DNA from: Candidatus Sulfopaludibacter sp.
GTDB taxonomy: Bacteria > Acidobacteriota > Terriglobia > Bryobacterales > Bryobacteraceae
Reading direction: 5' to 3'
DNA: 64,000 nucleotides
NCBI GenBank assembly: GCA_031292755.1
Contig: JARLGM010000007.1
Location: 28,533 to 92,532, forward strand
Notes under the pieces: model-generated
Seen by the model: the letters and a program-made list of their open reading frames with translations, nothing else
Databases searched by the model: none
What the model was told of the DNA's origin: nothing
Translations under genes and position numbers: made by a program
Shown: piece after piece, positions 48,125 to 56,983 of the stretch
Position numbering within the stretch: the first letter of the stretch is position 1
Layout: each line of letters begins with the position of its first letter

Positions 48125-48797
48125 GCGTCTGCCGCCTGAAAAGTGGATCGCAGCACCTCGCGTTCGAGCGCGGAAAACTGGTGCCCGGTTTGGAATTTCA
48201 AGGCGGGAGGCCTCCGGTGACCTCCCACCAGGCTCAGCAGCTTCGCATGCCCGCGGCTGCGGGCTCGATGGGCTGCGATTCCAATCCGAGCGAAATCGGG
48301 CAGGCCATACGCCGGTCCTGGAGAGTAAACTGACGGCTGAGTTCCGGTGCGTTTCAACCTCCAATTCAACCAGGCCAGAATCGACTCTTACCTGCTTCGA
48401 TGTTTGACTAACTTGAATGTAGACCTGGTCAACGACCGGGACAATGTGTTTTCTAGGATTCGGAGTCATTTGTCTGAATCAGAGTCACCCTATGCGTTTT
48501 ATGGGCTTTGGCCGAGGATTGACACGTCGAAACTGTGCGGCCGGAGATCCACACCGTTGCTGCTTTCGGCAACTGGAGCCGCACTGGTTCGATTCGATGC
48601 GGAGGCATCCCCGAAAATGCCATACACGCAGGATTCTTAAATCGAGAATTTACGGATGACATCCGCAAAAACCGCCGGCGAGGCGGGAAAATCGACAACG
48701 GCCGGCTGGGCCTTCGCGGCCCCCCAAAACTGGTTCTCGAAACCGGTATGTGGTGATATTATGAGCTTGAACTCCGCAATCAGGCGGGAGGAAACTC
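48125..48797. other. 673-base region with no convincing gene; promoter side of two divergent genes
   Basis: No frame here has family resemblance or plausible composition. Near its right end TATTAT (about 48756-48761) and an excellent ribosome-binding site GGGAGGAAA lie before the cytidylate-kinase-like gene. A GGTTCGATTC string (48592-48601) resembles a tRNA T-arm but no cloverleaf forms. An imperfect repeat CTGGTT-CTCGA-AACCGG near 48731-48746 could be an operator. The purpose of most of the region is unknown. Confidence 0.6.
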
Positions 48798-49607
48798 ATG
48801 TCGGTAATCACGATTTCTCGAGGGTCTTTCAGCGGCGGCAAGATGCTGGCGGAATGTCTGTCCAAAGCGCTCGGTTACCGCTGCGTGGACCGGGAGGTCA
48901 TTGTCGAGAGAGCTGCCGCGCGCGGCGTCTCCCAGGAGGAGTTGAGGGACGCACTGCAAAAGCCTCCCACATTCCTCGAACGGCTGCGGCATAAGAAATA
49001 TCTGTACATGGTGCTGATCCAGGCGGCGCTCGCCGCGGAAGTCCGGGACGGCCGGGCCGTGTATCACGGCAATGCCGGACATCTGCTGCTGAAAGGCGGA
49101 CCGCACGTGCTCCGCGTGCGCATTATCGCGCCCATCGAACTTCGCGTGACGATGGCGCGGGAGCGGTTGAAATTCAGCCGCGCCGAAGCCTTGGACTACA
49201 TCGCAAAGATGGACCAGGACCGCCGGAAATGGGTCCATTACCTTTACGGGGTGGATTGGGGCGATCCGAGCAATTACGATATCGTGCTGAACCTGGAATC
49301 CATACAGATTAAGGAGGCGTGCCAGACGATTTCCACGCTAGCCCGACAGCGGTGTTTTGAGTTTACGCCCGCGTGCCGGGCTGCCATGGACGATCTTGCT
49401 CTGGCCGGCCGTGTGCGCGCAGAACTAGCGCTCACTGACGCAACCTCTCACCTGGAATTCGAAGTCCTGGCAAAAGACGGCGCCGTGGGCATTCGCGGCG
49501 CGGTATCCCACCTGAGCGAAGTGGCGGACGTGCAGCGCATCGCGGCCGGCGTGCCCGGTGTGGCGACGCTCAATCTCGACGAACTGGCTTCACCTGTAAG
49601 GTCGTAA
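48798..49607 (+). CDS. Cytidylate-kinase-like protein with C-terminal BON domain
   Basis: 269-aa cytoplasmic protein. The N-terminal 190 residues belong to the cytidylate kinase-like family: P-loop variant ITISRGSFSGGKMLAE, CVDREVIVERAA, VYHGNAGHLLLKGGPHVLRVR, and LYGVDWGDPSNYDIVLNLE. The last 65 residues (RVRAELALTDATSHLEFEVL, GAVGIRGAVSHLSEVADVQR, AAGVPGVATLNLDEL) are a BON domain, usually a membrane- or ligand-binding unit. The P-loop differs from canonical nucleotide kinases (GSFSGGK), so activity on CMP is uncertain. It lies upstream of the sulfite-exporter-like gene and may belong to the same redox module. Confidence 0.82.
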   Translation: MSVITISRGSFSGGKMLAECLSKALGYRCVDREVIVERAAARGVSQEELRDALQKPPTFLERLRHKKYLYMVLIQAALAAEVRDGRAVYHGNAGHLLLKGGPHVLRVRIIAPIELRVTMARERLKFSRAEALDYIAKMDQDRRKWVHYLYGVDWGDPSNYDIVLNLESIQIKEACQTISTLARQRCFEFTPACRAAMDDLALAGRVRAELALTDATSHLEFEVLAKDGAVGIRGAVSHLSEVADVQRIAAGVPGVATLNLDELASPVRS

Positions 49608-49648
49608 CCGATTGATGTTAGTAAGTCTGAGACAGAAGAAATAAAAGT

Positions 49649-49691
49649 TTGGTTCCTGGCGATGAAAGTATGCTATAAATCACCCAGGAAC
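49649..49691 (+). promoter_or_regulatory. Putative promoter and operator of the TauE/SafE operon
   Basis: TTGGTT (49649-49654) and TATAAA (49674-49679), spacer 19. A perfect inverted repeat GTTCCTGG (49652-49659) / CCAGGAAC (49684-49691) brackets the -10 box with a 24-base centre, as expected for a dimeric regulator or a transcript-start hairpin. A ribosome-binding site GAAGGAG follows at about 49725 before ATG 49740. Confidence 0.5.
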
Positions 49692-49739
49692 AAGTATTTT
49701 AAGGCCTGATGATCCGGACATCGGGAAGGAGAAAGTGCG

Positions 49740-50720
49740 ATGAGCATTTTTTTGCCCGTAGCCGGAATCAGCATCAGGGTATGGATTTTACTCGGAGCCG
49801 GAGGGTTAGTCGGGTTTCTCTCTGGCCTGTTGGGAGTGGGCGGCGGCTTTCTGCTGACGCCGATTCTCATGCTCGCCGGCATCCCTCCCACCGTGGCAGC
49901 CGCGTCCGATTCCTGCCAGATCGTCGCGGCATCCTCATCCGCGGTTGCGGCGCACTTCCGGCTCGGGAACGTGGACTTCAAGATGGGCATCACCCTGCTG
50001 GCGGGCGGCTTGACCGGGGCCGCGCTGGGCGTGCAGGCGATCAAGATCCTGCGTGCCCTCGGTAATGCGGATTCGTTCATCGCAATCACTTACATCGTAG
50101 TGCTGGGGGCTGTGGGCGGGTCGATGTTCGTCGCCAGCCTGAAGAACCTGCGGGGTGGAGCGATGGCGTCCAAGGTGCACCGTGCGCCTGCCCGTCCCGG
50201 CAGGCTGGCCCGCCTGCCGCTGCAGGTTGATTTCGAGCGCTCTGGTGTCCGTCACTCCCTGCTGGTACCGTTCTTCCTGTGTGTCATAGTCGGAATCCTG
50301 GCCTCGATCATGGGCGTGGGTGGCGCTTTTATGATGGTGCCGATGATGGTCTACCTGCTGGGCATGCCGGTGCACGTGGCGGTGGGAACGTCCCTCTTCC
50401 AGACGCTATTCACCTGTGCGGGCGTTACTTATATGCAATCGACCACCAACCACACAGTGGACCTGGTGCTGGCTCTGGCGCTGGCCGCGGGTTCCACCAT
50501 TGGGGCGCAGGTCGGCGCCCGCATGACTCGATTCCTGCGCGGAGATCAACTCCTGATCATTCTTGCGATCCTGGCACTCCTGGTCACCGTAAAGATGACG
50601 GTTGGAATCATCGCCACCCCGGCGAATGTGCTCAGCCCCTCGGGGGGACATGCGATGTTGTACTGGCCTCATGCCCCGGAATGGTGCAGGGCCGCGTGGG
50701 CAGTATGGGCGAAGGGCTAG
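49740..50720 (+). CDS. TauE/SafE-family anion (sulfite/organosulfur) exporter
   Basis: 326-aa inner-membrane protein with about eight transmembrane segments and the duplicated family motif. First half: LVGFLSGLLGVGGGFLLTPILM, then AASDSCQIVAASSSAVAAH. Second half: CVIVGILASIMGVGGAFMMVPMM, then VAVGTSLFQTLFTCAGVTYMQ. Members export sulfite, sulfoacetate or related anions. It is followed after 42 bases by the TIGR02186-type protein gene, a known companion of this exporter type. A promoter with an inverted repeat precedes it. Confidence 0.9.
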   Translation: MSIFLPVAGISIRVWILLGAGGLVGFLSGLLGVGGGFLLTPILMLAGIPPTVAAASDSCQIVAASSSAVAAHFRLGNVDFKMGITLLAGGLTGAALGVQAIKILRALGNADSFIAITYIVVLGAVGGSMFVASLKNLRGGAMASKVHRAPARPGRLARLPLQVDFERSGVRHSLLVPFFLCVIVGILASIMGVGGAFMMVPMMVYLLGMPVHVAVGTSLFQTLFTCAGVTYMQSTTNHTVDLVLALALAAGSTIGAQVGARMTRFLRGDQLLIILAILALLVTVKMTVGIIATPANVLSPSGGHAMLYWPHAPEWCRAAWAVWAKG

Positions 50721-50762
50721 ATGGTGCGGCGGGAGCGGGGTGGAATTAGATAAGGCGGGCAA

Positions 50763-51536
50763 ATGAGCGTTGCTTCCCTGGTGATGTTAAGTCTTTATGC
50801 CGGCGGTGTCGTGCCGCCGTCGCTGATTCGCAGTGTCACGCCGCGCGTGATCGAAGTCGGCGTCTTCTATGAGGGCGCCAACGTAAGGGTCGAGGGCGTT
50901 GCCCCACCCGGCTCGAAGGTGATCCTAACAGTCACCGGTTCCGCTAGCGCGGAGGCCTTCAATCGGAAGGCTCGCTACGGACCGATCTGGCTGACCGCGG
51001 GTAAGGTGCGGATCTCCGGAGCGCCCTCACTCTTCCTCCGGTTCAGCGCGGAGCCGGTTCGAAACCTGTTGAGCGATGACTGTATCGCCGGCAACGATCT
51101 GGACGAGGCCGCGCTGATGAATCACGTACATCTCGAACCGGCGCAGAAAGATCCCGCCCTACGCGCCGCTTTGCAGGCCGATTATGTGGCGCTCAAGAAA
51201 AGCGACGGCACTTACGATTTTGCCGGCTCCCGGATCGTGATGGGCCAGCCGTCAAACGAGGGCACGCCGTATACGCTGGAATTCCGCTGGCCCAAAAAGG
51301 CCCCGCCCGCGGAGTACCAGATTCATGCTTTTGAGGTTCGGGATGGCCAGGTGGCGCGGGAGGCATCCGTGGCCATCCCGGTGGTACCAACCGGATTTCC
51401 CGCGTGGCTGGCCATCCTGTCCGAGAGCCGCGCCTCGTTATACGGCATCAGCGCCGTGCTGATCAGCGCCCTCGCGGGATTCGGCATCGATTTCCTGACC
51501 ACCCATCTGTTTCGGGGAAAGCGCGTAAGCCACTGA
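50763..51536 (+). CDS. TIGR02186-type exported, membrane-anchored protein
   Basis: 257-aa protein with an N-terminal hydrophobic segment (MSVASLVMLSLYAGGVV), a beta-rich periplasmic region (VGVFYEGANVRVEGVAPPGSKVIL, NRKARYGPIWLTAGKVRISGAPSLF) and a C-terminal transmembrane helix (LYGISAVLISALAGFGIDFLTT) with a short basic tail. This matches the conserved TIGR02186/Alph_Pro_TM family, regularly found next to TauE/SafE exporters and redox complexes. Biochemical function unknown; likely an accessory of the exporter. Confidence 0.8.
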   Translation: MSVASLVMLSLYAGGVVPPSLIRSVTPRVIEVGVFYEGANVRVEGVAPPGSKVILTVTGSASAEAFNRKARYGPIWLTAGKVRISGAPSLFLRFSAEPVRNLLSDDCIAGNDLDEAALMNHVHLEPAQKDPALRAALQADYVALKKSDGTYDFAGSRIVMGQPSNEGTPYTLEFRWPKKAPPAEYQIHAFEVRDGQVAREASVAIPVVPTGFPAWLAILSESRASLYGISAVLISALAGFGIDFLTTHLFRGKRVSH

Positions 51537-51636
51537 AGGCAGGAAGAATACAGGACCCGCGAGCAGTTATAATGGAGTTCTGTTCAGAGGGGATCCGTAT
51601 TCCGATTGGCCAGGTAACCCGCATCCCTGGCGCATC

Positions 51637-51936
51637 ATGACCGCTGTTTTCGGCGCGGTGTTGCTGTGTGCGTACGGCCTGGAGCGAATCGCTTCCCCGC
51701 TCGGCGATGCCGGTTTCCGCGCGGTAGACAGCCGGCCCATCGAACTTACGGGAACCGTGGTGGCCCAACCCTTCGATTCCAGCCTGGTGCTGAACAGCGC
51801 CGGAACCATCTATTTGCTGTCCGGCCCTGACGGGGTAAGACGCTACGTGGGCCGGATTGTGCGGGTAAGCGGCACGCTCCACCAATCCACCGGCCGGATC
51901 GAAGTCAACCGGATTGACGAAAACTACCACAGATAG
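51637..51936 (+). CDS. Small exported protein, DUF5818/OB-like
   Basis: 99-aa protein: N-terminal helix MTAVFGAVLLCAYGLERIA, then a small beta domain (RPIELTGTVVAQPFDSSLVLN, GTIYLLSGPDGVRRYVGRIVRVSGTL, TGRIEVNRID) resembling the OB-like DUF5818 pattern. The frame stays open upstream without ATG, so the start may lie further 5'. A TTATAAT box at 51568-51573 lies upstream, overlapping a short 22-codon frame whose stop overlaps this ATG (ATGA). Function unknown; it lies in the redox/sulfur module. Confidence 0.6.
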   Translation: MTAVFGAVLLCAYGLERIASPLGDAGFRAVDSRPIELTGTVVAQPFDSSLVLNSAGTIYLLSGPDGVRRYVGRIVRVSGTLHQSTGRIEVNRIDENYHR

Positions 51937-51976
51937 TAGGTTTTCATTGGTGTGAATTTGCAACTGCGCCGCCACT

Positions 51977-52103
51977 TCCGGCGGCCGCCGGACATGCCTT
52001 TTTTTCTTGTGCGCCGGTAGTGCTTATGGCATTATTGAGGCGACTAAGAGCTATCAGGAAGCCAGAAGACCGCGAGCCGGCAAACGCTTCGGCCTAATAT
52101 AAT
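51977..52103 (+). promoter_or_regulatory. Intergenic signals before the Hmc-like operon: GC hairpin with T-run and TATAAT box
   Basis: A GCCGCC-ACTTCC-GGCGGC hairpin with a seven-T run shortly after it (about 51970-52004) may terminate the upstream transcript. TATAAT at 52098-52103 lies 54 bases before the first Hmc-like gene; no clear -35 is seen. A ribosome-binding site GGGAGGA (about 52149-52155) precedes ATG 52158. Confidence 0.45.
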
Positions 52104-52157
52104 AGTTTAAGGTTGTAATTACTTATTAGCCAGAGAAGTGCCGCCACGGGAGGACCG

Positions 52158-53585
52158 ATGCAGCCACTGACTGAAGAAGAGCGGAAGCGCGCGTTCGCCG
52201 CCACCAGGAAGCCGGAGGCGATCCGGAAGCAGCGCCTCCCGGTGCGGTACCACGTCGAAGACTTTGAAGTTGCCGACCGCCCCCGCCGGTTTCTGGAAGC
52301 TTTCGCGGCCATTCTGAAACACACCAACTACCGGTTGGCGCTGGATCACTACATGCGCGTCACCGCGAAGTGTTCCCGGTGTTCGGTGAAATGCCAGGTT
52401 TATGTGGCCACCGGCGACACCAATGACATTCCGTGCCACCGGTCGGAACTGCTCCTCTCGGTATATCGGCGTCACTTCACCGTCTCAGGCGTGTTGCGTG
52501 GACGAATCCTGGGCGACCCGGGCCTGACCGACGAGCGCATCCAGGAGATGGCGGACTCGTTCTACAACTGCACGGCCTGCCGGCGCTGTCACTTCGAGTG
52601 CCCCATGGGCATCGACCACGCGCTCATTACGCACCTGGGCCGGTACATTCTCTCCGAGATCGGGATCGTACCGCGCGCGCTGGCGGTCAGCGTGCGCGAG
52701 CAGTTGACCGGCGCCACGGGCAACACTTCCGCGGTTCCGGTGGCCGCGCTCAAAGACGGGCTGGAATTCCTCAGCGAGGAAATGCAGGAGGATAAAGGCA
52801 TCGACATCCCGTTCCCAATTGACCAGGACGGCGCGGAATACCTGTTCCTGCCGGCGGTATCGGACTTTCTGATGGAAGGCGAAACCCTCATGGGGAACGC
52901 CGCCGTTTTCCGCGCTACCGGCGACAAGTGGACCATCGGGACAGGGTATTTCGACGGCATCAACTACGGCCTTTTCTATAGCGATCACATTCTGGAACAG
53001 GTGCTCCAGAAAATTCGCGCCGAAGCCGAACGCCTGCAGGTCAGCAAGATCCTGATTGGCGAGTGCGGGCACGCTTCGCGCAGCGCCAAGTTCTTCTATC
53101 CGACCTTCTGCGGCGGGAAAGAAGCGCTGCCGGTGGTGAACATCATGGAGTATACTCACCGGGCCTGGAAGGAAGGGCGGCTGAAGCTGAAGCCGGACGC
53201 CATCTCCGAGACGGTGACCTATCACGACCCGTGCAACCTGGCCCGGTCCGGCTGGGTGGTGGAACAGCCGCGCGAGCTGCTGAAAGCCTTCTGCACGAAT
53301 TACGTGGAGATGACTCCCAACCGGCAGGACAACATCTGCTGCGGCGGAGGCGGCGGGACGGTATCGATGGATGAACTCCGGCCGTACCGCACGTTGGTGG
53401 GCGGGCGGATGAAGGCGGACCAGATCCGGGCGACGGGTGCCAAGTACTGTGTGGCGCCGTGCGCCAATTGCAAGAAGCAGCTTCGCGAGCTGGTGGAAGA
53501 GCACGCCATCGACTGCCAGATTGTCGGGCTGCACGACCTGTTGTACAAGGCAATTATTTTCGACTCATCGGTGCCAGGAGAGTAG
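52158..53585 (+). CDS. HdrD/DsrK/HmcF-like iron-sulfur subunit
   Basis: 475-aa cytoplasmic-facing redox subunit. The N-terminal half has cysteine clusters CSRCSVKC...C and CTACRRCHFECPMGI (4Fe-4S ferredoxin type, residues about 75-155). The C-terminal half holds a CCG domain as in heterodisulfide reductase HdrB/D: YHDPCNLARSG, DNICCGGGGGTVSM, and CVAPCANCKKQLREL, which bind a special [4Fe-4S] or di-cubane cluster. In Hmc, Tmc and Dsr complexes this subunit couples quinol or cytochrome electrons to a cytoplasmic thiol/disulfide partner. It is first in a five-gene operon and followed after three bases by the cytochrome-b-like subunit. Confidence 0.88.
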   Translation: MQPLTEEERKRAFAATRKPEAIRKQRLPVRYHVEDFEVADRPRRFLEAFAAILKHTNYRLALDHYMRVTAKCSRCSVKCQVYVATGDTNDIPCHRSELLLSVYRRHFTVSGVLRGRILGDPGLTDERIQEMADSFYNCTACRRCHFECPMGIDHALITHLGRYILSEIGIVPRALAVSVREQLTGATGNTSAVPVAALKDGLEFLSEEMQEDKGIDIPFPIDQDGAEYLFLPAVSDFLMEGETLMGNAAVFRATGDKWTIGTGYFDGINYGLFYSDHILEQVLQKIRAEAERLQVSKILIGECGHASRSAKFFYPTFCGGKEALPVVNIMEYTHRAWKEGRLKLKPDAISETVTYHDPCNLARSGWVVEQPRELLKAFCTNYVEMTPNRQDNICCGGGGGTVSMDELRPYRTLVGGRMKADQIRATGAKYCVAPCANCKKQLRELVEEHAIDCQIVGLHDLLYKAIIFDSSVPGE

Positions 53586-53588
53586 CGA

Positions 53589-54353
53589 GTGCAAGCGTGG
53601 ATCGAGTTCGGACGCGGGCCGTTGTTCCGGCTAGCGTTTTGCCTGATGGTTCTCGGCTTATTGCGGGTCGTCGTGCTCACGATCGTCGGAATCGCTGAAG
53701 CCTACCGCCGGAATTCCGACCGGATTGTGCCGTGGAAGGCAATCGCGCGACAGACCCTGGGATGGTTGGTGCCGGTGCGCCGCCTGTTGGGCGGCCGGCC
53801 GGTGTACAGCGTGACGTCGTTTCTCTTTCATGTCGGTCTGCTGGCGGTTCCGCTGTTTCTGGCCGCGCACGTCCGGCTGTGGCGCGGCGCGGTTGGTTTT
53901 GCCTGGCCCGCTCTGCCGCAACGGCCGGCCGACTACTTCACATTACTCGCCATCGCTGCCGGTGCCGGCCTGATCTGCGGCCGTGTTTTTCACCGCGGCG
54001 CCCGGGCGCTCAGCCGGTTGCAGGATTATATCTGGCCCCCGTTGCTGCTGGCGCCCTTCGTGACCGGGTACGTCTGCGCGCATGCGGCACTGGGGCCCAA
54101 AGTCTATCAGGAAATGATGCTGGTCCACATCTATGCGGCCGACCTGATTATGCTCACGATCCCGTTCACCAAGATCGCTCACTGCGTGCTCGCGCCGTTC
54201 TCTCAGGCGGTTACCGCGGTGGCGTGGAAGTTCGTTCCCGGCGCGGGCCAGGAGGTCGCCGCCACGCTGGGCTACGCGGGCCTTCCCATCTGGGTAGCCA
54301 ACTCTCGTTCCGCGCCCGCTGCCGGGGATAAAAAGGAGGCCCTCGTCAAATGA
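53589..54353 (+). CDS. DsrM/HmcE/NarI-like membrane cytochrome-b subunit
   Basis: 254-aa inner-membrane protein with about five helices: LAFCLMVLGLLRVVVLTIVG, VTSFLFHVGLLAVPLFLAAHV, YFTLLAIAAGAGLICG, LLLAPFVTGYVCAHAALG and LIMLTIPFTKIAHCVLAPFS. Histidines in the helices (FHVGLL, AAHVRLW, LVHIYAADL, KIAHC) are candidates for b-haem ligation as in NarI/DsrM. It starts with GTG three bases after the HdrD-like stop and overlaps the ferredoxin gene by four bases. It likely handles quinone and passes electrons to the HdrD-like subunit. Confidence 0.82.
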   Translation: MQAWIEFGRGPLFRLAFCLMVLGLLRVVVLTIVGIAEAYRRNSDRIVPWKAIARQTLGWLVPVRRLLGGRPVYSVTSFLFHVGLLAVPLFLAAHVRLWRGAVGFAWPALPQRPADYFTLLAIAAGAGLICGRVFHRGARALSRLQDYIWPPLLLAPFVTGYVCAHAALGPKVYQEMMLVHIYAADLIMLTIPFTKIAHCVLAPFSQAVTAVAWKFVPGAGQEVAATLGYAGLPIWVANSRSAPAAGDKKEALVK

Positions 54354-55102
54354 AAGCCGCGATTCTCACGGACACCACCAAGTGCATCGGCTGTAACGAG
54401 TGTGCCATCGCCTGCAAAAAGGCCAACCACCTGGCGCCGGATTCGCCCCGCCGGTGGGATGCGGAAGACGGGCTTTCGGCGCGCAACTGGACGAGCGTAG
54501 TCGAAGGGCCCAACCACACTTACGCGCGCCAGCAATGCCGCCATTGCCTGGAGCCCGCCTGCGTCTCCGTCTGCCCGGTGGGCGCCCTTTCGAAAACCGC
54601 GCTCGGCCCGGTGGTTTACGATCAGTCCCGGTGCATGGGCTGCCGCTACTGCATGATGGCCTGCGCTTACGGAATTCCACGCTACGACTGGGACCAGGCG
54701 GTCCCTTACGTGCGTAAGTGTATTCTTTGTTACGACCGTATTCGCACCGGCGGCCAGCCGGCCTGCACGGAGGCGTGCCCGGCCAAGGCGACCATTTTCG
54801 GCGACCGCGACGAACTGCTTGCCGAGGCTCACCGGCGGATCGCGGCGGCTCCCGGTCAGTATGTGAATCAGGTATGGGGCGAGCATGACCTGGGAGGCAC
54901 GTCGGTGATCTCCATCTCCAACGTGGACCTGTCTTTCCTGGCGCCGGAACACCCGGCCGGCAGCGCGCCGCTCCCGCAGACAACCGCCCTTGCCATGCAC
55001 GCGGTGCCCTTCGCTTTCACCGGCGTGGTGGCGGGCATGGCCGGGCTGAACTGGATCATCAACCGGCGCATGAAGCGGCAGACGGAAGGCTCCGATGAAT
55101 AG
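54350..55102 (+). CDS. Four-cluster 4Fe-4S ferredoxin subunit (HmcB/DsrO/HybA-like) with membrane anchor
   Basis: 250-aa protein with four cysteine clusters typical of DMSO-reductase-type electron-transfer subunits: CIGCNECAIACKKAN, CRHCLEPACVSVCPVGAL, CMGCRYCMMACAYG, and CILC with CTEACPAKA. There is no signal peptide. The C-terminus has one helix (ALAMHAVPFAFTGVVAGMAGL) that should anchor it. It starts at ATG 54350 overlapping the previous stop (ATGA). Its end overlaps the NrfD-like gene by eight bases. Acts as a relay between the NrfD-like quinone module and the other redox subunits. Confidence 0.92.
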   Translation: MKAAILTDTTKCIGCNECAIACKKANHLAPDSPRRWDAEDGLSARNWTSVVEGPNHTYARQQCRHCLEPACVSVCPVGALSKTALGPVVYDQSRCMGCRYCMMACAYGIPRYDWDQAVPYVRKCILCYDRIRTGGQPACTEACPAKATIFGDRDELLAEAHRRIAAAPGQYVNQVWGEHDLGGTSVISISNVDLSFLAPEHPAGSAPLPQTTALAMHAVPFAFTGVVAGMAGLNWIINRRMKRQTEGSDE

Positions 55103-56936
55103 GGTATACAGGCTGAAATTCATTTTGTGGCTGGTGGTGGGACTGGCGTCCGCGGTGGCCGCCGCCCGATTCACGCAAGGGCTGGGCGCCATCACCAACC
55201 TCTCCGATCCGACGCCGTGGGGCCTGTGGGTCGGCTTCGACGTGATGGGGGGTGTGGCGCTGGCGTCGGGTGGCTTCATCATGACGGCCGCGGTCTACAT
55301 CTTCCGCCTGGAGCGCCTTCACGGTGTGGTGCGCCCGGCGGTGCTCACCGCATTTCTCGGCTACGTCGCCGTGGCCGTGGGCCTGCTTTTCGATCTGGGC
55401 CTGCCCTGGAACATCTGGCACATGATCGTGTTCTGGAATCCGCATTCGCCGCTGTTTGAAGTCGGCTGGTGCGTGATGCTGTATTTGACGGTCCTCACCC
55501 TGGAGCTCTTTCCCGTGCCGGCCCAGGAATTCAGCGCGCTGGCCAAAGTGCGGCGGATCCTGGTGAAGGGCCGTTTACCGCTGGTGGTTGCAGGGATCGG
55601 GCTTTCCACGCTGCACCAATCGTCGTTGGGGTCCCTGTTCCTGATCATGCCTTACCGGCTGCACCCGCTATGGTACTCGCCGATTCTGCCGTTGCTGTTC
55701 CTGATTTCGGCGATCGGACTGGGCATGATGATGGTGACGTTCGAAAGCCACTCTACCGCCTGGCTCTACCGCCGCAAACCGGAGACCGAAGCGCTGGCGC
55801 CATTGGGCGGAGCAGCCCGCTGGGTGCTGCTGCTTTATATGGCCACCCGTCTCGCCGACCTGGCGATTCGCGGCCAACTTCGCTACCTGGTGACGCCGGG
55901 CTGGCACATGGCGCTGTTCTGGCTGGAGATGTCGGTGATGGCGATTGTGCCGGCCATCCTGTTTTCGCTGCCCCGCGTGCGCCGGACGTCCGGCGGGCAA
56001 TGGGCGGCGGCCGGGCTGGGAGTATTCGGCGTGGTCATGAACCGCATCGATGTCGGCGGCTTGGCCCACCTCTCGCGCGGCAATCATATTTATCTGCCGG
56101 CGTGGACGGAGGTGGCCATCAGCGCGGGCGTGGTGGCGGGCGCCACCCTGGCATTCCTGTTCATGGTGGAACGATTCCGGGTATGGGAACAGCGTCCCGC
56201 CGATCCACTGGCGGACCCCCACAAACTGCCCGAATTCGACAGGGTAGGGATGACCTGGCTCGGCGTGCCCGCGATTGCCGGCCGCATGGTATACTCGCTC
56301 GGCTTTATTTTCGCGGCTGCCCTGGGGCTGGCGCTGCTGGCGCCGCAGCCCGCGGCTAGCCGCGGCGTTGACCCACAGCCGGTGCATCGGGCACGCGGCG
56401 GAGCCATCCTGTGGATCGACGGCAACCTGGACGGCTTCGGAGTTGCTTTCCCGCACGATCGGATCGTTAAGCGCCTGGGCGGCGATACCTCTTGCGTGCA
56501 GTGTCACCACATGAACCTGCCGCGCGACCGGGCCTCCGGCTGCTACGAGTGTCACCGGGACATGTACCTGACCTCGGACGCTTTCCAACACGATTGGCAC
56601 GCCTCGCCGGAAGGCGGCCGGCTGGCATGTGTCCAGTGCCACCCTTCACAACCGCGCAGTGCCGCCGGCGCAAAACCGTGCACCGGCTGCCACAAAGACC
56701 TGACGCCTGCCGGCGCCACTATCCCGGTGAAACACTACCGCGCGCCCGGCTATGTGCAGTCCATGCACGTACTCTGCATCAACTGTCACGTCCAACTCGC
56801 GAAACAGGAGGGCAAACCGGATTTCGCCCGCTGCGTCACCTGCCACAAAGAGAGGCGCGGCCTCACCGATTCCGGTGACACCACTGCCCGGCCGGACGCC
56901 GTGCGAGGCATCCTGCTACCCGCGATGACCAGGTAG
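55095..56936 (+). CDS. NrfD/HmcC-like quinone-interacting membrane subunit fused to a hexahaem cytochrome c
   Basis: 613-aa protein. Residues 1-410 are an NrfD/PsrC/HybB-like membrane domain with about ten helices (TPWGLWVGFDVMGGVALASGG, IWHMIVFWNPHSPLFEVGWC, STLHQSSLGSLFLIM). After a helix near residue 410, the C-terminal 190 residues carry six CxxCH haem sites: CVQCH, CYECH, CVQCH, CTGCH, CINCH and CVTCH, so this domain must face the periplasm. In Hmc/Tmc complexes the cytochrome is a separate subunit; here it is joined to the quinone module. It probably moves electrons between quinone and periplasmic carriers. It overlaps the ferredoxin gene. Confidence 0.88.
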   Translation: MNRVYRLKFILWLVVGLASAVAAARFTQGLGAITNLSDPTPWGLWVGFDVMGGVALASGGFIMTAAVYIFRLERLHGVVRPAVLTAFLGYVAVAVGLLFDLGLPWNIWHMIVFWNPHSPLFEVGWCVMLYLTVLTLELFPVPAQEFSALAKVRRILVKGRLPLVVAGIGLSTLHQSSLGSLFLIMPYRLHPLWYSPILPLLFLISAIGLGMMMVTFESHSTAWLYRRKPETEALAPLGGAARWVLLLYMATRLADLAIRGQLRYLVTPGWHMALFWLEMSVMAIVPAILFSLPRVRRTSGGQWAAAGLGVFGVVMNRIDVGGLAHLSRGNHIYLPAWTEVAISAGVVAGATLAFLFMVERFRVWEQRPADPLADPHKLPEFDRVGMTWLGVPAIAGRMVYSLGFIFAAALGLALLAPQPAASRGVDPQPVHRARGGAILWIDGNLDGFGVAFPHDRIVKRLGGDTSCVQCHHMNLPRDRASGCYECHRDMYLTSDAFQHDWHASPEGGRLACVQCHPSQPRSAAGAKPCTGCHKDLTPAGATIPVKHYRAPGYVQSMHVLCINCHVQLAKQEGKPDFARCVTCHKERRGLTDSGDTTARPDAVRGILLPAMTR

Positions 56937-56983
56937 CCGGATTGTCGCTGGAACCCGGCGACCCGCGTCCTCGTTAGTTAGCC

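Noticed and set aside
48592..48601. GGTTCGATTC string like a tRNA T-arm
   Set aside because: No acceptor, D or anticodon stems could be paired around it, including a long tRNA-Sec form.
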